From assembly GCA_017619355.1 (NCBI GenBank), contig JAFZSO010000063.1, forward strand, positions 1 through 41,474: a stretch of 41,474 nucleotides of DNA. Direction: 5' to 3'. Of the stretch, positions 1-10,438 are shown piece after piece (position 1 is the stretch's first letter; every line of letters begins with the position of its first letter). The notes below the pieces were generated by a model, which saw only the letters and a program-made list of their open reading frames with translations, searched no databases and was not told the DNA's origin. A program made the translations under genes and the position numbers. The stretch is from Muribaculaceae bacterium. GTDB taxonomy: Bacteria > Bacteroidota > Bacteroidia > Bacteroidales > Muribaculaceae.

Positions 1-1252
<1,252 letters not shown>

Positions 1253-1255
1253 TTA

Positions 1256-4200
1256 TTATTCAAGTTTCACGCTTAAGCACAGGCCGCGCAACTCATGCAG
1301 CAGCACGTTGAGAGATTCAGGAATGTTAGGCACCGGCATGGGATCGCCCTTGACGATGGCTTCGTAGGCCTTGCTGCGGCCCACAACGTCGTCGCTCTTG
1401 ACGGTGAGAATTTCCTGGAGCACGTGAGAAGCACCGAAGGCTTCGATAGCCCACACCTCCATCTCACCGAAACGCTGACCACCAAACTGGGCTTTACCAC
1501 CCAGAGGCTGCTGCGTGATGAGGGAGTACGGACCAATGGAGCGGGCATGCATCTTGTCCTCGACCATGTGACCGAGTTTCAAGAAGTAGGTCACACCCAC
1601 TGTGGCTTTCTGGTCGAAGGGTTCGCCAGTGGCACCGTCGAAGAGCTGCGTGCGTCCACCACGAGGCAGACCGGCCTTGTCGGTCCACTCGTTGAGGTCG
1701 TCGAGCGAAGCACCGTCGAAGATGGGAGTAGCGAACTTCACGTCGAGTTCACGACCGGCCCAACCGAGCACAGCCTCGAAAATCTGACCCAAGTTCATGC
1801 GCGAAGGCACACCCAGGGGGTTCAGAACGAGGTCGACGGGAGTACCATCGGCAAGGAAGGGCATATCTTCCTGACGCACAACGCGCGACACGATACCCTT
1901 GTTACCATGGCGACCTGCCATCTTATCACCGACACCAATCTTGCGCTTCTTGGCAACATACACCTTGGCCATCTTCATGATGCCTGCGGGCAGTTCGTCG
2001 CCAATCGACTTATCAGTCTTCTTGCGGCGCAATTCGGTTTCAAGCGATTTGCTCTTGCGCAGATAGTTTATCACGCAGGTGCGAATCATGTCGTTGATGT
2101 GCTCATCGTCGGTCCAGCGGCTCACGTTAATCGACTCGTAATCGATTTCCTGGAGCACAGATGCGGCAAATGCCGAGTCGGCAGGAATCACCTCGGTCTC
2201 GAGGAAGTCTTTCACGCCGAGCGACTTCTTGCCCTTGGTGAGCGTGAGCAGCTTGTTCACGAGCTGGTTGCGGAGCTCGGTCTGAAGTGCTCCGTATTTC
2301 TCGTCAAGCTCTTCGATCTCGGGATCGCCGCCCCTGGTGCGTCTCTTCTTCATGGCACGCTCAAACAAGCGAGTGCCAATGATAACGCCCTTGAGCGAAG
2401 GATTGGCCTTGAGCGAGGCATCCTTCACGTCGCCAGCCTTGTCGCCAAAGATGGCGCGCAGCAGTTTCTCCTCGGGAGTGGGATCGCTCTCACCCTTAGG
2501 AGTGATTTTACCAATGAGGATGTCGCCAGGCTGAATGTGGGCACCCACACGAATGATACCACGCTCGTCGAGGTCCTTGGTGGCTTCCTCGCTCACGTTG
2601 GGAATATCGTTGGTGAGTTCCTCCATACCGCGCTTGGTCTCGCGCACCTCCAGAGTGTACTCGTCGACGTGCACGCTGGTGAGGATGTCCTCACGCACCA
2701 GGCGCTCATTGAGCACGATAGCGTCCTCATAGTTGTAACCCTTCCAGGGCATGTAGGCCACCTTCAGGTTGCGGCCCAGGGCGATTTCACCATCTTGGGT
2801 TGAATAACCCTCGGTAAGGATGTCGCCAGCCTTCACGCGCTGACCCACCTCGCACACCGGACGCAAGTCGATGGTAGTGCTCTGGTTGGTCTTGCGGAAC
2901 TTGGGCAGCTGGTAAGTGACCACGGGTTCGTCGAAGCTCACGAAGGCTTCGTCCTCGGTCTGGTCGTAGCGAATGCGAATCACATCGGCATCCACATACT
3001 CGACCACACCGGCACCCTCGGCCTGAATCTGCGTGCGGCTATCGTAGGCCAGACGCTCTTCAATGCCAGTACCCACAATGGGCGACTCGCTGCGCAGCAG
3101 AGGCACAGCCTGACGCATCATGTTGGCACCCATCAGCGCACGGTTAGCATCGTCGTGCTCCAGGAAGGGAATCATGGCGGCTGCAATAGAGGCAATCTGT
3201 TGCGGCGACACGTCCATGAGTTCCACACTTTCGGGAGCGACCACGGGGAAGTCGGCGTCGAGACGGGCTTTCACCTTCTGGTTGATGAAGGTACCGTTAT
3301 CGTCGAGTTCGGCATTGCCTTGAGCAATGATCTTGCCCTCTTCGCTCTCGGCGGTGAGATACACGATATCATCGTTGTTGAGGTCGACCTTGCAGTCCTG
3401 CACGGTGCGATAGGGCGTCTCAATAAAGCCAAGCTTATTGATCTTTGCATAGATGCAAAGCGACGAAATCAGACCGATGTTAGGACCTTCAGGTGTCTCG
3501 ATCGGGCACAGACGACCATAGTGGGTGTAGTGCACGTCACGCACCTCAAAGCCGGCACGCTCACGCGACAGACCGCCAGGACCCAGAGCCGACACACGAC
3601 GCTTGTGCGTGATCTCGGCAAGGGGGTTGGTCTGGTCCATGAACTGCGAGAGTGCATTGGTACCGAAGAAGGTGTTGATCACCGACGATATGGTTTTGGC
3701 GTTAATCAGGTCGATGGGAGTGAATACCTCATTATCGCGCACATTCATGCGCTCGCGAATCGTTCTCGCCATGCGAGCCAGACCCACGCCAAATTGATTG
3801 TAAAGCTGCTCGCCCACGGTGCGAATGCGGCGATTGCTCAGGTGGTCGATATCGTCAACATCGGTCTTGCTGTTGATCAGGCCAATGAGGTACTTGATAA
3901 TCTCAATGATATCTTCCTTGGTGAGCACACGCACGCTGTCGTCGGTGGTCAAGCCCAGCTTCTTGTTGATGCGGAATCGGCCCACGTCGCCCAGGTCATA
4001 ACGCTTCTCGCTGAAGAACAGGTTAGTGATTACTTCGCGAGCGCTGGCGTCATCGGGTGGTTCGGCGTTACGCAACTGCTTGTAGATGTAGTTGATAGCC
4101 TCCTTCTCAGAGTTACAGGTGTCTTTGTTGAGCGTGTTGAAGATAATCTGGTAGTCGCCGGTGTTCACATCTTTCTTATGTACAAGAATGGTCTGCACAC

Positions 4201-5062
4201 CCGATTCGAGGATTTCCTGAATGTTGTCTTCCTCGATCACGGTGTCGCGGTCGATGATCACATCGTTGCGCTCAATGGATACAACCTCGCCCGTATCTTC
4301 GTCGACGAAGTCTTCGTTCCACGACTTGAGCACACGAGCAGCGAGCTTACGCCCAACGGCTTTCTTAAGATTGGTTTTATTTACTTTGAGTTCTTCAGCC
4401 AGTCCGAAAATCTTGATGATGTCGTTATCGGTCTCAAGACCAATGGCACGCAGCAGCGTGGTCACCGGCAATTTCTTCTTGCGATCGATGTAGGCATACA
4501 TCACATTGTTGATGTCGGTGGCAAATTCAATCCAGGAGCCACGGAAAGGAATGATACGGGCAGAGTAGAGCTTTGTACCATTAGAGTGGATGCTCTGTCC
4601 GAAAAACACGCCTGGAGAGCGGTGAAGCTGAGAAACGACGACGCGCTCGGCACCGTTAATCACAAACGTACCCTTGTCAGTCATATAAGGGATTGCGCCG
4701 AGGTACACATCCTGCACTTCGGTAGCAAAGTCTTCATGATCGGGGTCGGTGCAATACAGCTTGAGCTTTGCCTTGAGGGGCACACTATAGGTGAGGCCAC
4801 GGTCAAGACATTCGTCGATGGTGTAACGAGGAGGATCAATAAAATAGTCAAGGAATTCGAGAACAAAGTTGTTGCGCGTATCGGCAATGGGGAAGTTCTC
4901 TGAGAACACCTTATAGAGTCCTTCGTTTTTTCTTTTCTCAGTTGGAGTATCTAATTGCAGAAAATCTCTGAAAGATTGTAATTGCACGTCAAGAAAGTCG
5001 GGATATGGATATGGATTCTTGACCCGTGCGAAATTTACTCGTGGTTTTTTTGAAACTGACAT
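1256..5062 (-). CDS. rpoB: RNA polymerase subunit beta
   Basis: Full-length beta subunit, 1,268 residues, a normal length for Bacteroidota. It starts [14 protein letters not shown] and ends [12 protein letters not shown]. The rifampicin-binding region is plain: the aspartate, histidine and serine equivalent to E. coli D516, H526 and S531 are D476, H486 and S491, all wild type, so no target-site rifampicin resistance is predicted from these positions. The [18 protein letters not shown] segment of the active-site region and the C-terminal [18 protein letters not shown] motif are intact. The gene lies between rplL (104 bases upstream, with a strong hairpin between) and rpoC (24 bases downstream). 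Several long open frames on the opposite strand are shadows of its biased codon use. Confidence 0.99.
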   Translation of the reverse strand: MSVSKKPRVNFARVKNPYPYPDFLDVQLQSFRDFLQLDTPTEKRKNEGLYKVFSENFPIADTRNNFVLEFLDYFIDPPRYTIDECLDRGLTYSVPLKAKLKLYCTDPDHEDFATEVQDVYLGAIPYMTDKGTFVINGAERVVVSQLHRSPGVFFGQSIHSNGTKLYSARIIPFRGSWIEFATDINNVMYAYIDRKKKLPVTTLLRAIGLETDNDIIKIFGLAEELKVNKTNLKKAVGRKLAARVLKSWNEDFVDEDTGEVVSIERNDVIIDRDTVIEEDNIQEILESGVQTILVHKKDVNTGDYQIIFNTLNKDTCNSEKEAINYIYKQLRNAEPPDDASAREVITNLFFSEKRYDLGDVGRFRINKKLGLTTDDSVRVLTKEDIIEIIKYLIGLINSKTDVDDIDHLSNRRIRTVGEQLYNQFGVGLARMARTIRERMNVRDNEVFTPIDLINAKTISSVINTFFGTNALSQFMDQTNPLAEITHKRRVSALGPGGLSRERAGFEVRDVHYTHYGRLCPIETPEGPNIGLISSLCIYAKINKLGFIETPYRTVQDCKVDLNNDDIVYLTAESEEGKIIAQGNAELDDNGTFINQKVKARLDADFPVVAPESVELMDVSPQQIASIAAAMIPFLEHDDANRALMGANMMRQAVPLLRSESPIVGTGIEERLAYDSRTQIQAEGAGVVEYVDADVIRIRYDQTEDEAFVSFDEPVVTYQLPKFRKTNQSTTIDLRPVCEVGQRVKAGDILTEGYSTQDGEIALGRNLKVAYMPWKGYNYEDAIVLNERLVREDILTSVHVDEYTLEVRETKRGMEELTNDIPNVSEEATKDLDERGIIRVGAHIQPGDILIGKITPKGESDPTPEEKLLRAIFGDKAGDVKDASLKANPSLKGVIIGTRLFERAMKKRRTRGGDPEIEELDEKYGALQTELRNQLVNKLLTLTKGKKSLGVKDFLETEVIPADSAFAASVLQEIDYESINVSRWTDDEHINDMIRTCVINYLRKSKSLETELRRKKTDKSIGDELPAGIMKMAKVYVAKKRKIGVGDKMAGRHGNKGIVSRVVRQEDMPFLADGTPVDLVLNPLGVPSRMNLGQIFEAVLGWAGRELDVKFATPIFDGASLDDLNEWTDKAGLPRGGRTQLFDGATGEPFDQKATVGVTYFLKLGHMVEDKMHARSIGPYSLITQQPLGGKAQFGGQRFGEMEVWAIEAFGASHVLQEILTVKSDDVVGRSKAYEAIVKGDPMPVPNIPESLNVLLHELRGLCLSVKLE

Positions 5063-5102
5063 TGAAAAAATTTTTAAGTGAACTCAAAAGAAAATTATGA
5101 CA

Positions 5103-5143
5103 CAAAAGGTTAAGAATCGTCCTTTGGAGAGGATTCTTAACCT
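5103..5143 (-). terminator. Hairpin between rplL and rpoB, possible attenuator or processing site
   Basis: A perfect 12-bp inverted repeat, AGGTTAAGAATC at 5107-5118 pairing with GATTCTTAACCT at 5132-5143, with a further TCC/GGA pairing inside the loop. Read on the minus strand (the direction of transcription) the stem is followed by TTTTGTG, a short U-tract. It lies in the rplL-rpoB gap, where E. coli also has a partial terminator and an RNase III site. Inference: it lowers or processes read-through into rpoBC. The short U-run argues for partial rather than full termination. Confidence 0.7.
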
Positions 5144-5166
5144 ATTTACCTGATGTTCAGGCAATA

Positions 5167-5544
5167 TTATTTAAGTTCAACTTCAGCTCCGAGCTCTTCA
5201 AGTTGCTTCTTAAGACCTTCGGCTTCAGCCTTAGCCAAACCTTCCTTCACGGGGCTGGGAGCCTTGTCAACGAGGTCCTTAGCGTCCTTCAGGCCAAGAC
5301 CAGTGAGTTCCTTCACCAGCTTGATCACTTTAAGTTTGTCGGCACCGGGAGCCTTGAGGACTACATCGAACGAAGATTTCTCTTCCTCGGCCTCACCACC
5401 AGCAGCAGCGGGACCAGCAGCAACTGCAACAGCTGCAGCAGCGGGTTCGATACCATATTCATCTTTAAGAATTTGAGCGAGTTCGTTTACTTCTTTCACT
5501 GAAAGATTAACCAATTGCTCTGCAAAAGCTTTCAAATCTGCCAT
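5167..5544 (-). CDS. rplL: 50S ribosomal protein L7/L12
   Basis: 125-residue stalk protein of the large subunit, which recruits translational GTPases. The N-terminal dimerisation helices ([19 protein letters not shown]...) lead into an Ala/Gly/Glu-rich flexible hinge at about residues 34-57 ([20 protein letters not shown]). The globular C-terminal domain carries the conserved [20 protein letters not shown] segment that contacts EF-Tu and EF-G. It follows rplJ by 28 bases, the usual L10-L12 pairing. A hairpin separates it from rpoB. Confidence 0.98.
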   Translation of the reverse strand: MADLKAFAEQLVNLSVKEVNELAQILKDEYGIEPAAAAVAVAAGPAAAGGEAEEEKSSFDVVLKAPGADKLKVIKLVKELTGLGLKDAKDLVDKAPSPVKEGLAKAEAEGLKKQLEELGAEVELK

Positions 5545-5572
5545 TTTAGTATGATTTAATGATTGTTTTTAA

Positions 5573-6094
5573 TTATTCTTTGTTTGATAAGGTTTCCAGG
5601 ATTCCGTGGAGCTTGTTACCACCGCTCTGGAGAGCGCTGATCACGTTCTTAGCAGGCGACTGCAGCAGAGCCACAACGTCGGCAATAAGTTCGTTCTTGC
5701 TCTTGATAGCGGTGAGGGCCTCGAGCTGATCGGCTCCGAGATAAACTGTCTCCTCAACGAAGGCAGCCTTCAGAGCGGGCTGAGCCTCTTTCTTCTTGCG
5801 GAATTCCTTGATAAGTTTAGCAGGCGCGTTACCCGTGTTGCTCAGCATCAGGGTAGTGTTGCCCACCAGTGCGGGATAAAGACCCGAGTAGTCGATGTCG
5901 GACTGCTCCATGGCCTTCTTCAACAAGGTATTCTTTACAACGAGCATCTTCACGTCGGCCTTGAAAGCGGCACGGCGCAAATCAACGGTCTTCTCGGCAT
6001 TCAGAGCGGTAGTCTCGGTGAGATACACGCAGCTGTATTGTGCGAGGGTGTCCTTGATTTTCTCAATAAGTATTGCTTTATCTTCTTTTCTCAT
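5573..6094 (-). CDS. rplJ: 50S ribosomal protein L10
   Basis: 173-residue protein that anchors L12 dimers to the ribosome. The N-terminal MRKEDKAILIEKIKDTLAQYSCVYLTE and KNTLLKKAMEQ motifs are typical of the RNA-binding domain. The C-terminal helix (about 145-173, ADVVALLQSPAKNVISALQSGGNKL) is the L12-docking segment. Only 20 bases separate it from rplA, so there is no room for the long L10 leader seen in Proteobacteria. Any autoregulation must act elsewhere in the operon. Confidence 0.98.
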   Translation of the reverse strand: MRKEDKAILIEKIKDTLAQYSCVYLTETTALNAEKTVDLRRAAFKADVKMLVVKNTLLKKAMEQSDIDYSGLYPALVGNTTLMLSNTGNAPAKLIKEFRKKKEAQPALKAAFVEETVYLGADQLEALTAIKSKNELIADVVALLQSPAKNVISALQSGGNKLHGILETLSNKE

Positions 6095-6114
6095 GTTGCC
6101 TTAAAGTTTTAAAA

Positions 6115-6810
6115 TTAATCGTCGATGGATTTTGTATCGACCTTAATACCTGGACTCATGGTAGAAGAAAGATAAACGCTCTTGATATAAGTGCCCTTAG
6201 CGGTGTTGGGTTTCAGCTTGATCAGGGTGTTGATGAATGCCTGGGCATTCTCCTTGATCTGTTCAGGAGTGAACGAAACCTTACCGATCGAGGTGTGTAC
6301 TATACCTTTCTTGTCGACTTTGAAGTCGATCTTACCTTGTTTCACTTCTTTCACAGCCTTAGCCACGTCTTGAGTAACGGTACCGCTCTTGGGGTTGGGC
6401 ATCAGGCCACGGGGACCCAGAATGCGGCCCAAGGGACCAAGTTTACCCATATTCTGTGGCTGAGTTATGATCACATCAATGTCGGTCCAGCCGCCTTTAA
6501 TCTTTTCGATATATTCGTCGAGACCTACATAATCGGCACCGGCTTCCTTGGCTTCTGCTTCCTTGTCGGCAGTGCAGAGAGCGAGGACGCGCACGATTTT
6601 ACCAGTTCCGTGGGGCAGGGAAACCACACCACGAACATTCTGGTCAGCCTTACGAGGATCAACACCAAGACGTACGTCTATGTCGGCCGATGCGTCGAAC
6701 TTAGTGAAAGTGACTTCCTTCACAAGCGCAGCGGCTTCAGCAAGGGTGTAGCTTTTCCCAGCTTCAATCTTCTCGTTAGCTAACTTCTGATTTTTTGTAA
6801 GTTTACCCAT
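6115..6810 (-). CDS. rplA: 50S ribosomal protein L1
   Basis: L1-stalk protein, 231 residues from the preferred ATG at 6808-6810 ([16 protein letters not shown]). An in-frame TTG two codons upstream is possible but less likely. The signature [33 protein letters not shown] region at roughly residues 115-148 is intact, as is the C-terminal [21 protein letters not shown]1 binds 23S rRNA at the E site and in many bacteria represses its own operon. It lies between rplK (14 bases upstream) and rplJ. Confidence 0.98.
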   Translation of the reverse strand: MGKLTKNQKLANEKIEAGKSYTLAEAAALVKEVTFTKFDASADIDVRLGVDPRKADQNVRGVVSLPHGTGKIVRVLALCTADKEAEAKEAGADYVGLDEYIEKIKGGWTDIDVIITQPQNMGKLGPLGRILGPRGLMPNPKSGTVTQDVAKAVKEVKQGKIDFKVDKKGIVHTSIGKVSFTPEQIKENAQAFINTLIKLKPNTAKGTYIKSVYLSSTMSPGIKVDTKSIDD

Positions 6811-6824
6811 TGTCAATTGAAGTT

Positions 6825-7268
6825 TTAAATGTTTTCAGGGAATTGACCCTTTACAGTGATGCCCATACTTCTGGCTGTTCCTGCGACCATCTTCATAGCC
6901 GAGGCCAATGTAAAACAGTTCAAATCAGGCATTTTGTCTTCAGCAATCGCCTTCACTTGATCCCAAGTGACCGAACCCACCTTGTTACGGTTGGGTTCGC
7001 CAGAACCACTCTTGAGCTTGGCAGCCTCTTTGAGCTGCACGGGAACGGGAGAGGTCTTGACCACGAAGTCAAAGCTCTTGTCGGCATAATACGAGATAAT
7101 GACCGGCAACACCTTTCCAGCCTTCGACTGAGTGCGGGCGTTGAATTGCTTGCAAAACTCCATGATGTTGATACCCTTAGAACCCAGAGCGGGACCTACT
7201 GGCGGTGAAGGGTTTGCAGCTCCACCTTTAATCTGCAATTTGATCTGTCCAGCAATTTCTTTAGCCAT
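6825..7268 (-). CDS. rplK: 50S ribosomal protein L11
   Basis: 147-residue protein of the GTPase-associated centre. The N-terminal domain carries the conserved [21 protein letters not shown] motif (residues 15-35), including the prolines at the thiostrepton-binding face. The C-terminal RNA-binding domain ends [14 protein letters not shown]. It heads the rplK-rplA-rplJ-rplL string, 86 bases after nusG. No separate promoter is obvious in that gap, so transcription probably continues from upstream. Confidence 0.98.
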   Translation of the reverse strand: MAKEIAGQIKLQIKGGAANPSPPVGPALGSKGINIMEFCKQFNARTQSKAGKVLPVIISYYADKSFDFVVKTSPVPVQLKEAAKLKSGSGEPNRNKVGSVTWDQVKAIAEDKMPDLNCFTLASAMKMVAGTARSMGITVKGQFPENI

Positions 7269-7354
7269 TGTTTTTAATTTAATAAGGGAATAACTAAATT
7301 GAGCTCAGAGTGTGTGAGTGCGAATGCGTAACCTATCGCACCGTGCAACACTCA

Positions 7355-7909
7355 TTACTCGCGTTCAACTTGCGAATTGTCCAATTCGAGCGGGGTTTTG
7401 CGTCCAAACACCTTGACCGAAACCTTGAGCTTGCGCTTCTCCCGGTTCACTTCTTCGATTTCGCCGGTAAATCCGTTGAAAGGTCCGAAGGTCACCTTAA
7501 CCGTTTCACCCACGATGAAGTCGTTGGCCACATCATCGGCGGCCGCGACATCGTCGGTCTGCGCTGCTCCAAGCATGCGTGAGATCTCGGCTTCACGAAT
7601 GGGCTCCGGCTTGCGGGCCGCATCGCGTGAGCGCACGAAGTCGATCACGTTGGTAGTGTTTCGCAACAGGTCTTCAACCTCCCCAGTGAGATGAGCCTGG
7701 ACAAACACATAGCCAGAGAAAAGGTTTTTCTCTTTGAGCACCTTTTTCCCGCCACGCGTTGCATAGACCTTCTCAGTGGGTATCAAAACTTGAAAAAGAT
7801 AGTCACCAAGATGCGAATTCTTGCATGCGGCATCGAGCAGCTCTTTCACCTTCTGCTCTTTACCCGATATGGCACGAAGCACATACCACTGTTTCTTTTC
7901 TTCGTTCAT
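7355..7909 (-). CDS. nusG: Transcription termination/antitermination factor NusG
   Basis: 184-residue NusG. The NGN domain (about 1-110) begins KQWYVLRAISGKEQKVKELL, includes the FSGYVFVQAHL strand and binds the RNA polymerase clamp. The KOW domain lies at about 134-160 (GETVKVTFGPFNGFTGEIEEV). Compared with E. coli the linker is longer and acidic/Ala-rich (DDVAAADDVAND, 119-130). The gene follows secE by 62 bases, the universal secE-nusG-rplK order. The standard KOW motif and this housekeeping context favour genuine NusG over a paralogue such as UpxY. Confidence 0.97.
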   Translation of the reverse strand: MNEEKKQWYVLRAISGKEQKVKELLDAACKNSHLGDYLFQVLIPTEKVYATRGGKKVLKEKNLFSGYVFVQAHLTGEVEDLLRNTTNVIDFVRSRDAARKPEPIREAEISRMLGAAQTDDVAAADDVANDFIVGETVKVTFGPFNGFTGEIEEVNREKRKLKVSVKVFGRKTPLELDNSQVERE

Positions 7910-7971
7910 CGATTGGAAGCTAAGATTGAAGACGTTAATTGATTATAGCGCTTTTTGCGGTTCGCTCCTGA

Positions 7972-8172
7972 TTAGAAGTGAATGCTGTAAACGCCGTGCA
8001 TCACCCAGTCGATAATTGTGTCGATCAGCCAAATAACAAGCGCCATGAGTATGGAAGCCACCATGACAATGATTGTGCTGTTGACCAATTCCGTTTTGGT
8101 TGGCCAGGAAACCTTATGAACGAGTTCGTTATAAGATTCCTCGATATCCGTAAGTATTTTGTATTTTTTCAT
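7972..8172 (-). CDS. secE: Preprotein translocase subunit SecE
   Basis: 66-residue SecE of the short, single-span type. An amphipathic cytoplasmic helix with the family motif ELVHKVSWPTKTELVNSTI precedes one membrane helix (about 33-53, IVMVASILMALVIWLIDTII). SecE clamps the SecY channel. It lies between tRNA-Trp and nusG, as in most bacteria. Confidence 0.96.
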   Translation of the reverse strand: MKKYKILTDIEESYNELVHKVSWPTKTELVNSTIIVMVASILMALVIWLIDTIIDWVMHGVYSIHF

Positions 8173-8193
8173 CTCTCTATTTTAGATAATTAG

Positions 8194-8267
8194 CACGGGA
8201 AGTAAGACTCGAACTCACGACCTACGGTTTTGGAGACCGTCGTTCTACCAACTGAACTATTCCCGTG
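8194..8267 (-). tRNA. tRNA-Trp (anticodon CCA)
   Basis: The minus strand folds as a tRNA. The acceptor stem is CACGGGA/TCCCGTG, the D arm is AGTTCAGTTGGTAGAACG, the anticodon stem ACGGT/ACCGT encloses the loop CTCCAAA (anticodon CCA), and the T loop is TTCGAGT. The CCA tail is not encoded. It lies between tuf and secE, the usual Bacteroidota position, and is probably cut from the tuf-secE transcript. Confidence 0.95.
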
Positions 8268-8320
8268 TATATCGGCTGGAGCCGCAAGGCCCCAGCCGAG
8301 CAGTATTTCAATCCTTCAGA

Positions 8321-9508
8321 TTAGTCGATAATCTTTGTGATCTGACCCGAACCTACGGTGCGGCCACCCTCACGGATTGCGAAACGCAGACCCTCAGAGC
8401 AAGCTACCGGCTCGATGAGCTTCACATTGATTTCCACGTTGTCACCAGGCATCACCATCTCTACGCCTTCGGGGAGAGTGATCTCACCAGTCACGTCGAG
8501 AGTGCGGATGTAGAACTGAGGACGATAGTGGCTGCGGAACGAGGTGTGACGGCCACCCTCTTCTTTCTTCAGGATGTAAACCGAAGCAGTGAATTCACTG
8601 TAAGGCTTCACAACTCCAGGATGGCAGATCACCATACCGCGCTTGATTTCGTTCTTGTCGATACCACGGAGGAGCAGACCTACGTTGTCACCAGCCTCAC
8701 CTTCGGGGAGAATCTTGCGGAACATCTCAACACCGGTAACCACCGACTTGAGGTCAGCGCCAAGACCCATGATTTGAACAGCGTCGCCAACTTTCACGAC
8801 ACCAGTCTCGATACGACCAGTAGCAACAGTACCACGGCCAGTGATTGAGAACACGTCTTCAACGGGCATCAAGAAGGGCTTGTCGATGTCACGGGGAGGA
8901 AGGGGAATCCAAGTGTCAACAGCTTCCATCAGTTCAACAACGGTCTTAACCCACTTCTCGTCGCCATTGAGAGCGCCAAGAGCAGAACCCTTGATGATGG
9001 GAGTGTTCTCACCGTCATATTCATATTCGTCGAGCAGTTCGCGAACGTCCATTTCAACGAGTTCGATCATCTCCTCGTCAACATCGGGAGAGTCGCACTT
9101 GTTCAGGAAGATCACCAGCTTGGGCACGTTTACTTGGCGAGCCAAGAGGATGTGCTCACGGGTCTGGGGCATCACACCGTCGGTAGCGGCAATCACAACG
9201 ATTGCGCCGTCCATCTGAGCAGCACCAGTTACCATGTTCTTCACATAGTCAGCGTGTCCCGGGCAGTCTACGTGTGCGTAGTGACGGTTAGCGGTTTCAT
9301 ACTCAACGTGAGCAGTGTTGATAGTGATACCACGCTCTTTCTCTTCGGGAGCGTTGTCGATAGAATCGAACGAGCGAACTTCGGAAAGACCCTGCTTAGC
9401 CAGCACAGTGGTGATAGCGGCGGTCAAGGTAGTTTTACCGTGGTCAACGTGACCGATAGTACCGATGTTCACATGCGGTTTGGTTCTTACAAATGTTTCT
9501 TTTGCCAT
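8321..9508 (-). CDS. tuf: Translation elongation factor Tu
   Basis: 395-residue EF-Tu, which delivers aminoacyl-tRNA to the ribosome. GTPase motifs: GHVDHGKT (19-26), the switch [20 protein letters not shown] (81-85) and NKCD (136-139). Domains 2 and 3 are complete, ending [13 protein letters not shown]. It lies between tRNA-Thr(GGT) upstream and tRNA-Trp downstream and is probably co-transcribed with the tRNAs. Codon use is strongly biased, as expected for a very highly expressed gene. Confidence 0.99.
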   Translation of the reverse strand: MAKETFVRTKPHVNIGTIGHVDHGKTTLTAAITTVLAKQGLSEVRSFDSIDNAPEEKERGITINTAHVEYETANRHYAHVDCPGHADYVKNMVTGAAQMDGAIVVIAATDGVMPQTREHILLARQVNVPKLVIFLNKCDSPDVDEEMIELVEMDVRELLDEYEYDGENTPIIKGSALGALNGDEKWVKTVVELMEAVDTWIPLPPRDIDKPFLMPVEDVFSITGRGTVATGRIETGVVKVGDAVQIMGLGADLKSVVTGVEMFRKILPEGEAGDNVGLLLRGIDKNEIKRGMVICHPGVVKPYSEFTASVYILKKEEGGRHTSFRSHYRPQFYIRTLDVTGEITLPEGVEMVMPGDNVEINVKLIEPVACSEGLRFAIREGGRTVGSGQITKIID

Positions 9509-9563
9509 AACTTAGTTGTTTTTTATTTGAATGATAAATTTCGTTACTTATTTACACATTTCA

Positions 9564-9608
9564 CTTCGCCCCCAAAGCGGCCAGCGGGCCAACTTTTAGC
9601 GGGCGAAG
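9564..9608 (-). other. Structured tuf leader hairpin
   Basis: Between tRNA-Thr(GGT) and tuf an 8-bp perfect inverted repeat, CTTCGCCC (9564-9571) and GGGCGAAG (9601-9608), encloses a GC-rich 29-base loop that can fold further (GGCC repeats). Its position suggests a spacer that helps release the tRNA 3' end or protects the tuf mRNA 5' end. No U-run follows on the minus strand that would make it a clear terminator. The role is inferred. Confidence 0.45.
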
Positions 9609-9627
9609 ATCCACATTTATTTCTTTG

Positions 9628-9699
<72 letters not shown>

Positions 9700-9712
9700 A
9701 ATAAAATCTTTG

Positions 9713-9785
9713 AGCGGAAGACGGGACTCAAACCCGCGGCCCTTAGCTTGGAAGGCTAATGCTCTATCGACTGAGCTACTTCCGC
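9713..9785 (-). tRNA. tRNA-Gly (anticodon TCC)
   Basis: Acceptor stem GCGGAAG/CTTCCGC and anticodon stem TTAGC/GCTAA around CTTCCAA (anticodon TCC). The D arm (AGCTCAGTCGATAGAGC) and T arm (GCGGG TTTGAGT CCCGT) are canonical. It is separated by 11-13 bases from the tRNAs on either side, consistent with one polycistronic tRNA precursor. Confidence 0.95.
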
Positions 9786-9796
9786 ATTCCGTCCTG

Positions 9797-9879
9797 TGGG
9801 TAGAGATGGATTCGAACCACCGAAGCGATGACGCAGCAGATTTACAGTCTGCCCCATTTGGCCACTCTGGAATCTACCC
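9797..9879 (-). tRNA. tRNA-Tyr (anticodon GTA)
   Basis: An 83-base class II tRNA with a long variable arm. Acceptor stem GGGTAGA/TCTACCC with discriminator A; anticodon stem GCAGA/TCTGC around CTGTAAA (anticodon GTA); T loop TTCGAAT. The extended variable arm (GCGTCATCGCTTC region) fits bacterial tRNA-Tyr. Confidence 0.95.
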
Positions 9880-9896
9880 AAGCCATAATTTTTTTG

Positions 9897-9970
9897 AGCC
9901 TCTTGTCGGATTCGAACCAACGACCCCGAGATTACAAATCACGTGCTCTGGCCAACTGAGCTAAAGAGGC
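9897..9970 (-). tRNA. tRNA-Thr (anticodon TGT)
   Basis: Acceptor stem GCCTCTT/AAGAGGC is perfect. The anticodon arm CGTGA/TCTCG encloses TTTGTAA (anticodon TGT) and contains one U-U apposition. The T loop is TTCGAAT. It is the promoter-proximal tRNA of the cluster, 44 bases downstream of the -7 box at 10014-10021. Confidence 0.93.
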
Positions 9971-10013
9971 GTTTGCTCGCCCGAAGCGAAGCCGTATTGC
10001 TTGTTAGCGGGTG

Positions 10014-10044
10014 CAAAGTTACGCATAATTTTTAAACCAGCAAA
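10014..10044 (-). promoter_or_regulatory. Promoter of the tRNA-tuf-secE-nusG-rpl-rpo cluster
   Basis: On the minus strand a perfect Bacteroidota promoter: -33 TTTG (10041-10044), 19-base spacer, -7 TAACTTTG (10014-10021). The first transcribed bases are probably CACCCGC. The -7 box plus discriminator (GTAACTTTGCACCCGCTAA) is identical over 19 bases to that of the rpsU promoter at 12106, which suggests shared growth-rate control. Confidence 0.85.
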
Positions 10045-10084
10045 CATTCGTACACTTTTTTTTCAAAAATTTTCTTTTGGGGCG

Positions 10085-10115
10085 AAAAAGGCTGGCCCCC
10101 ACATGAGAGCCAGCC
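10085..10115 (-). terminator. Terminator after hpf
   Basis: A GGCTGGC (10090-10096) / GCCAGCC (10109-10115) stem is followed on the minus strand by TTTTTCG. It sits 27 bases after the hpf stop and just before the tRNA promoter, so it ends the xerC-hpf unit. Confidence 0.8.
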
Positions 10116-10142
10116 ATGGCATCACATCTTTATTATTAAGTG

Positions 10143-10436
10143 TTATTTGTCCTTTTTGAGTTTCTCGAGCTGACGTTTCAGGGCGTCGCAGCACAGGTCG
10201 ACGGCCTCCTCGAAGGTGTCGGCCACCTTGCTGGCAAACAGGTCTTCGCGCTGAGGCAGGGCGAGCTTGATGCTGGCCTCCTTGTTCATAGCGGTTTCAG
10301 GCTTCACAACTTTGAGTGTCACCTCAACTAGAGAGATTTCTTCATGATGCTTAATGAGTTTATCGGTCTTCTTGTTGATAAACTGGTTGAGTTTCTCAGT
10401 TGCATCGAAGTGGATGGATTTGATTTTAACTTCCAT
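10143..10436 (-). CDS. hpf: Ribosome hibernation-promoting factor, short form
   Basis: 97-residue HPF/RaiA-family protein (MEVKIKSIHFDATEKLNQFINKKTDKL...), the ribosome-binding fold only, without the C-terminal dimerisation domain of long HPF. It binds the 30S decoding region and inactivates ribosomes in stationary phase. Basic residues cluster at the C-terminus (KRQLEKLKKDK). Its ATG lies 2 bases after the xerC stop, and a strong Shine-Dalgarno sequence lies within the end of xerC, so translation is probably coupled but independently initiated. Confidence 0.93.
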   Translation of the reverse strand: MEVKIKSIHFDATEKLNQFINKKTDKLIKHHEEISLVEVTLKVVKPETAMNKEASIKLALPQREDLFASKVADTFEEAVDLCCDALKRQLEKLKKDK

Positions 10437-10438
10437 GG

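Noticed and set aside
3560-3640. Rifampicin-resistance mutation in rpoB
   Set aside because: The key residues D476, H486 and S491 are all wild type.
1295-4903. Long plus-strand frames (502 and 582 codons) opposite rpoB
   Set aside because: Shadows of the strongly biased rpoB codons; their peptides show no recognisable domain.
9710-9964. Plus-strand frame with SNPRPLAWKANALSTELLPH and similar peptides
   Set aside because: It is the antisense translation of the tRNA-Gly, tRNA-Tyr and tRNA-Thr genes, a well-known false protein.
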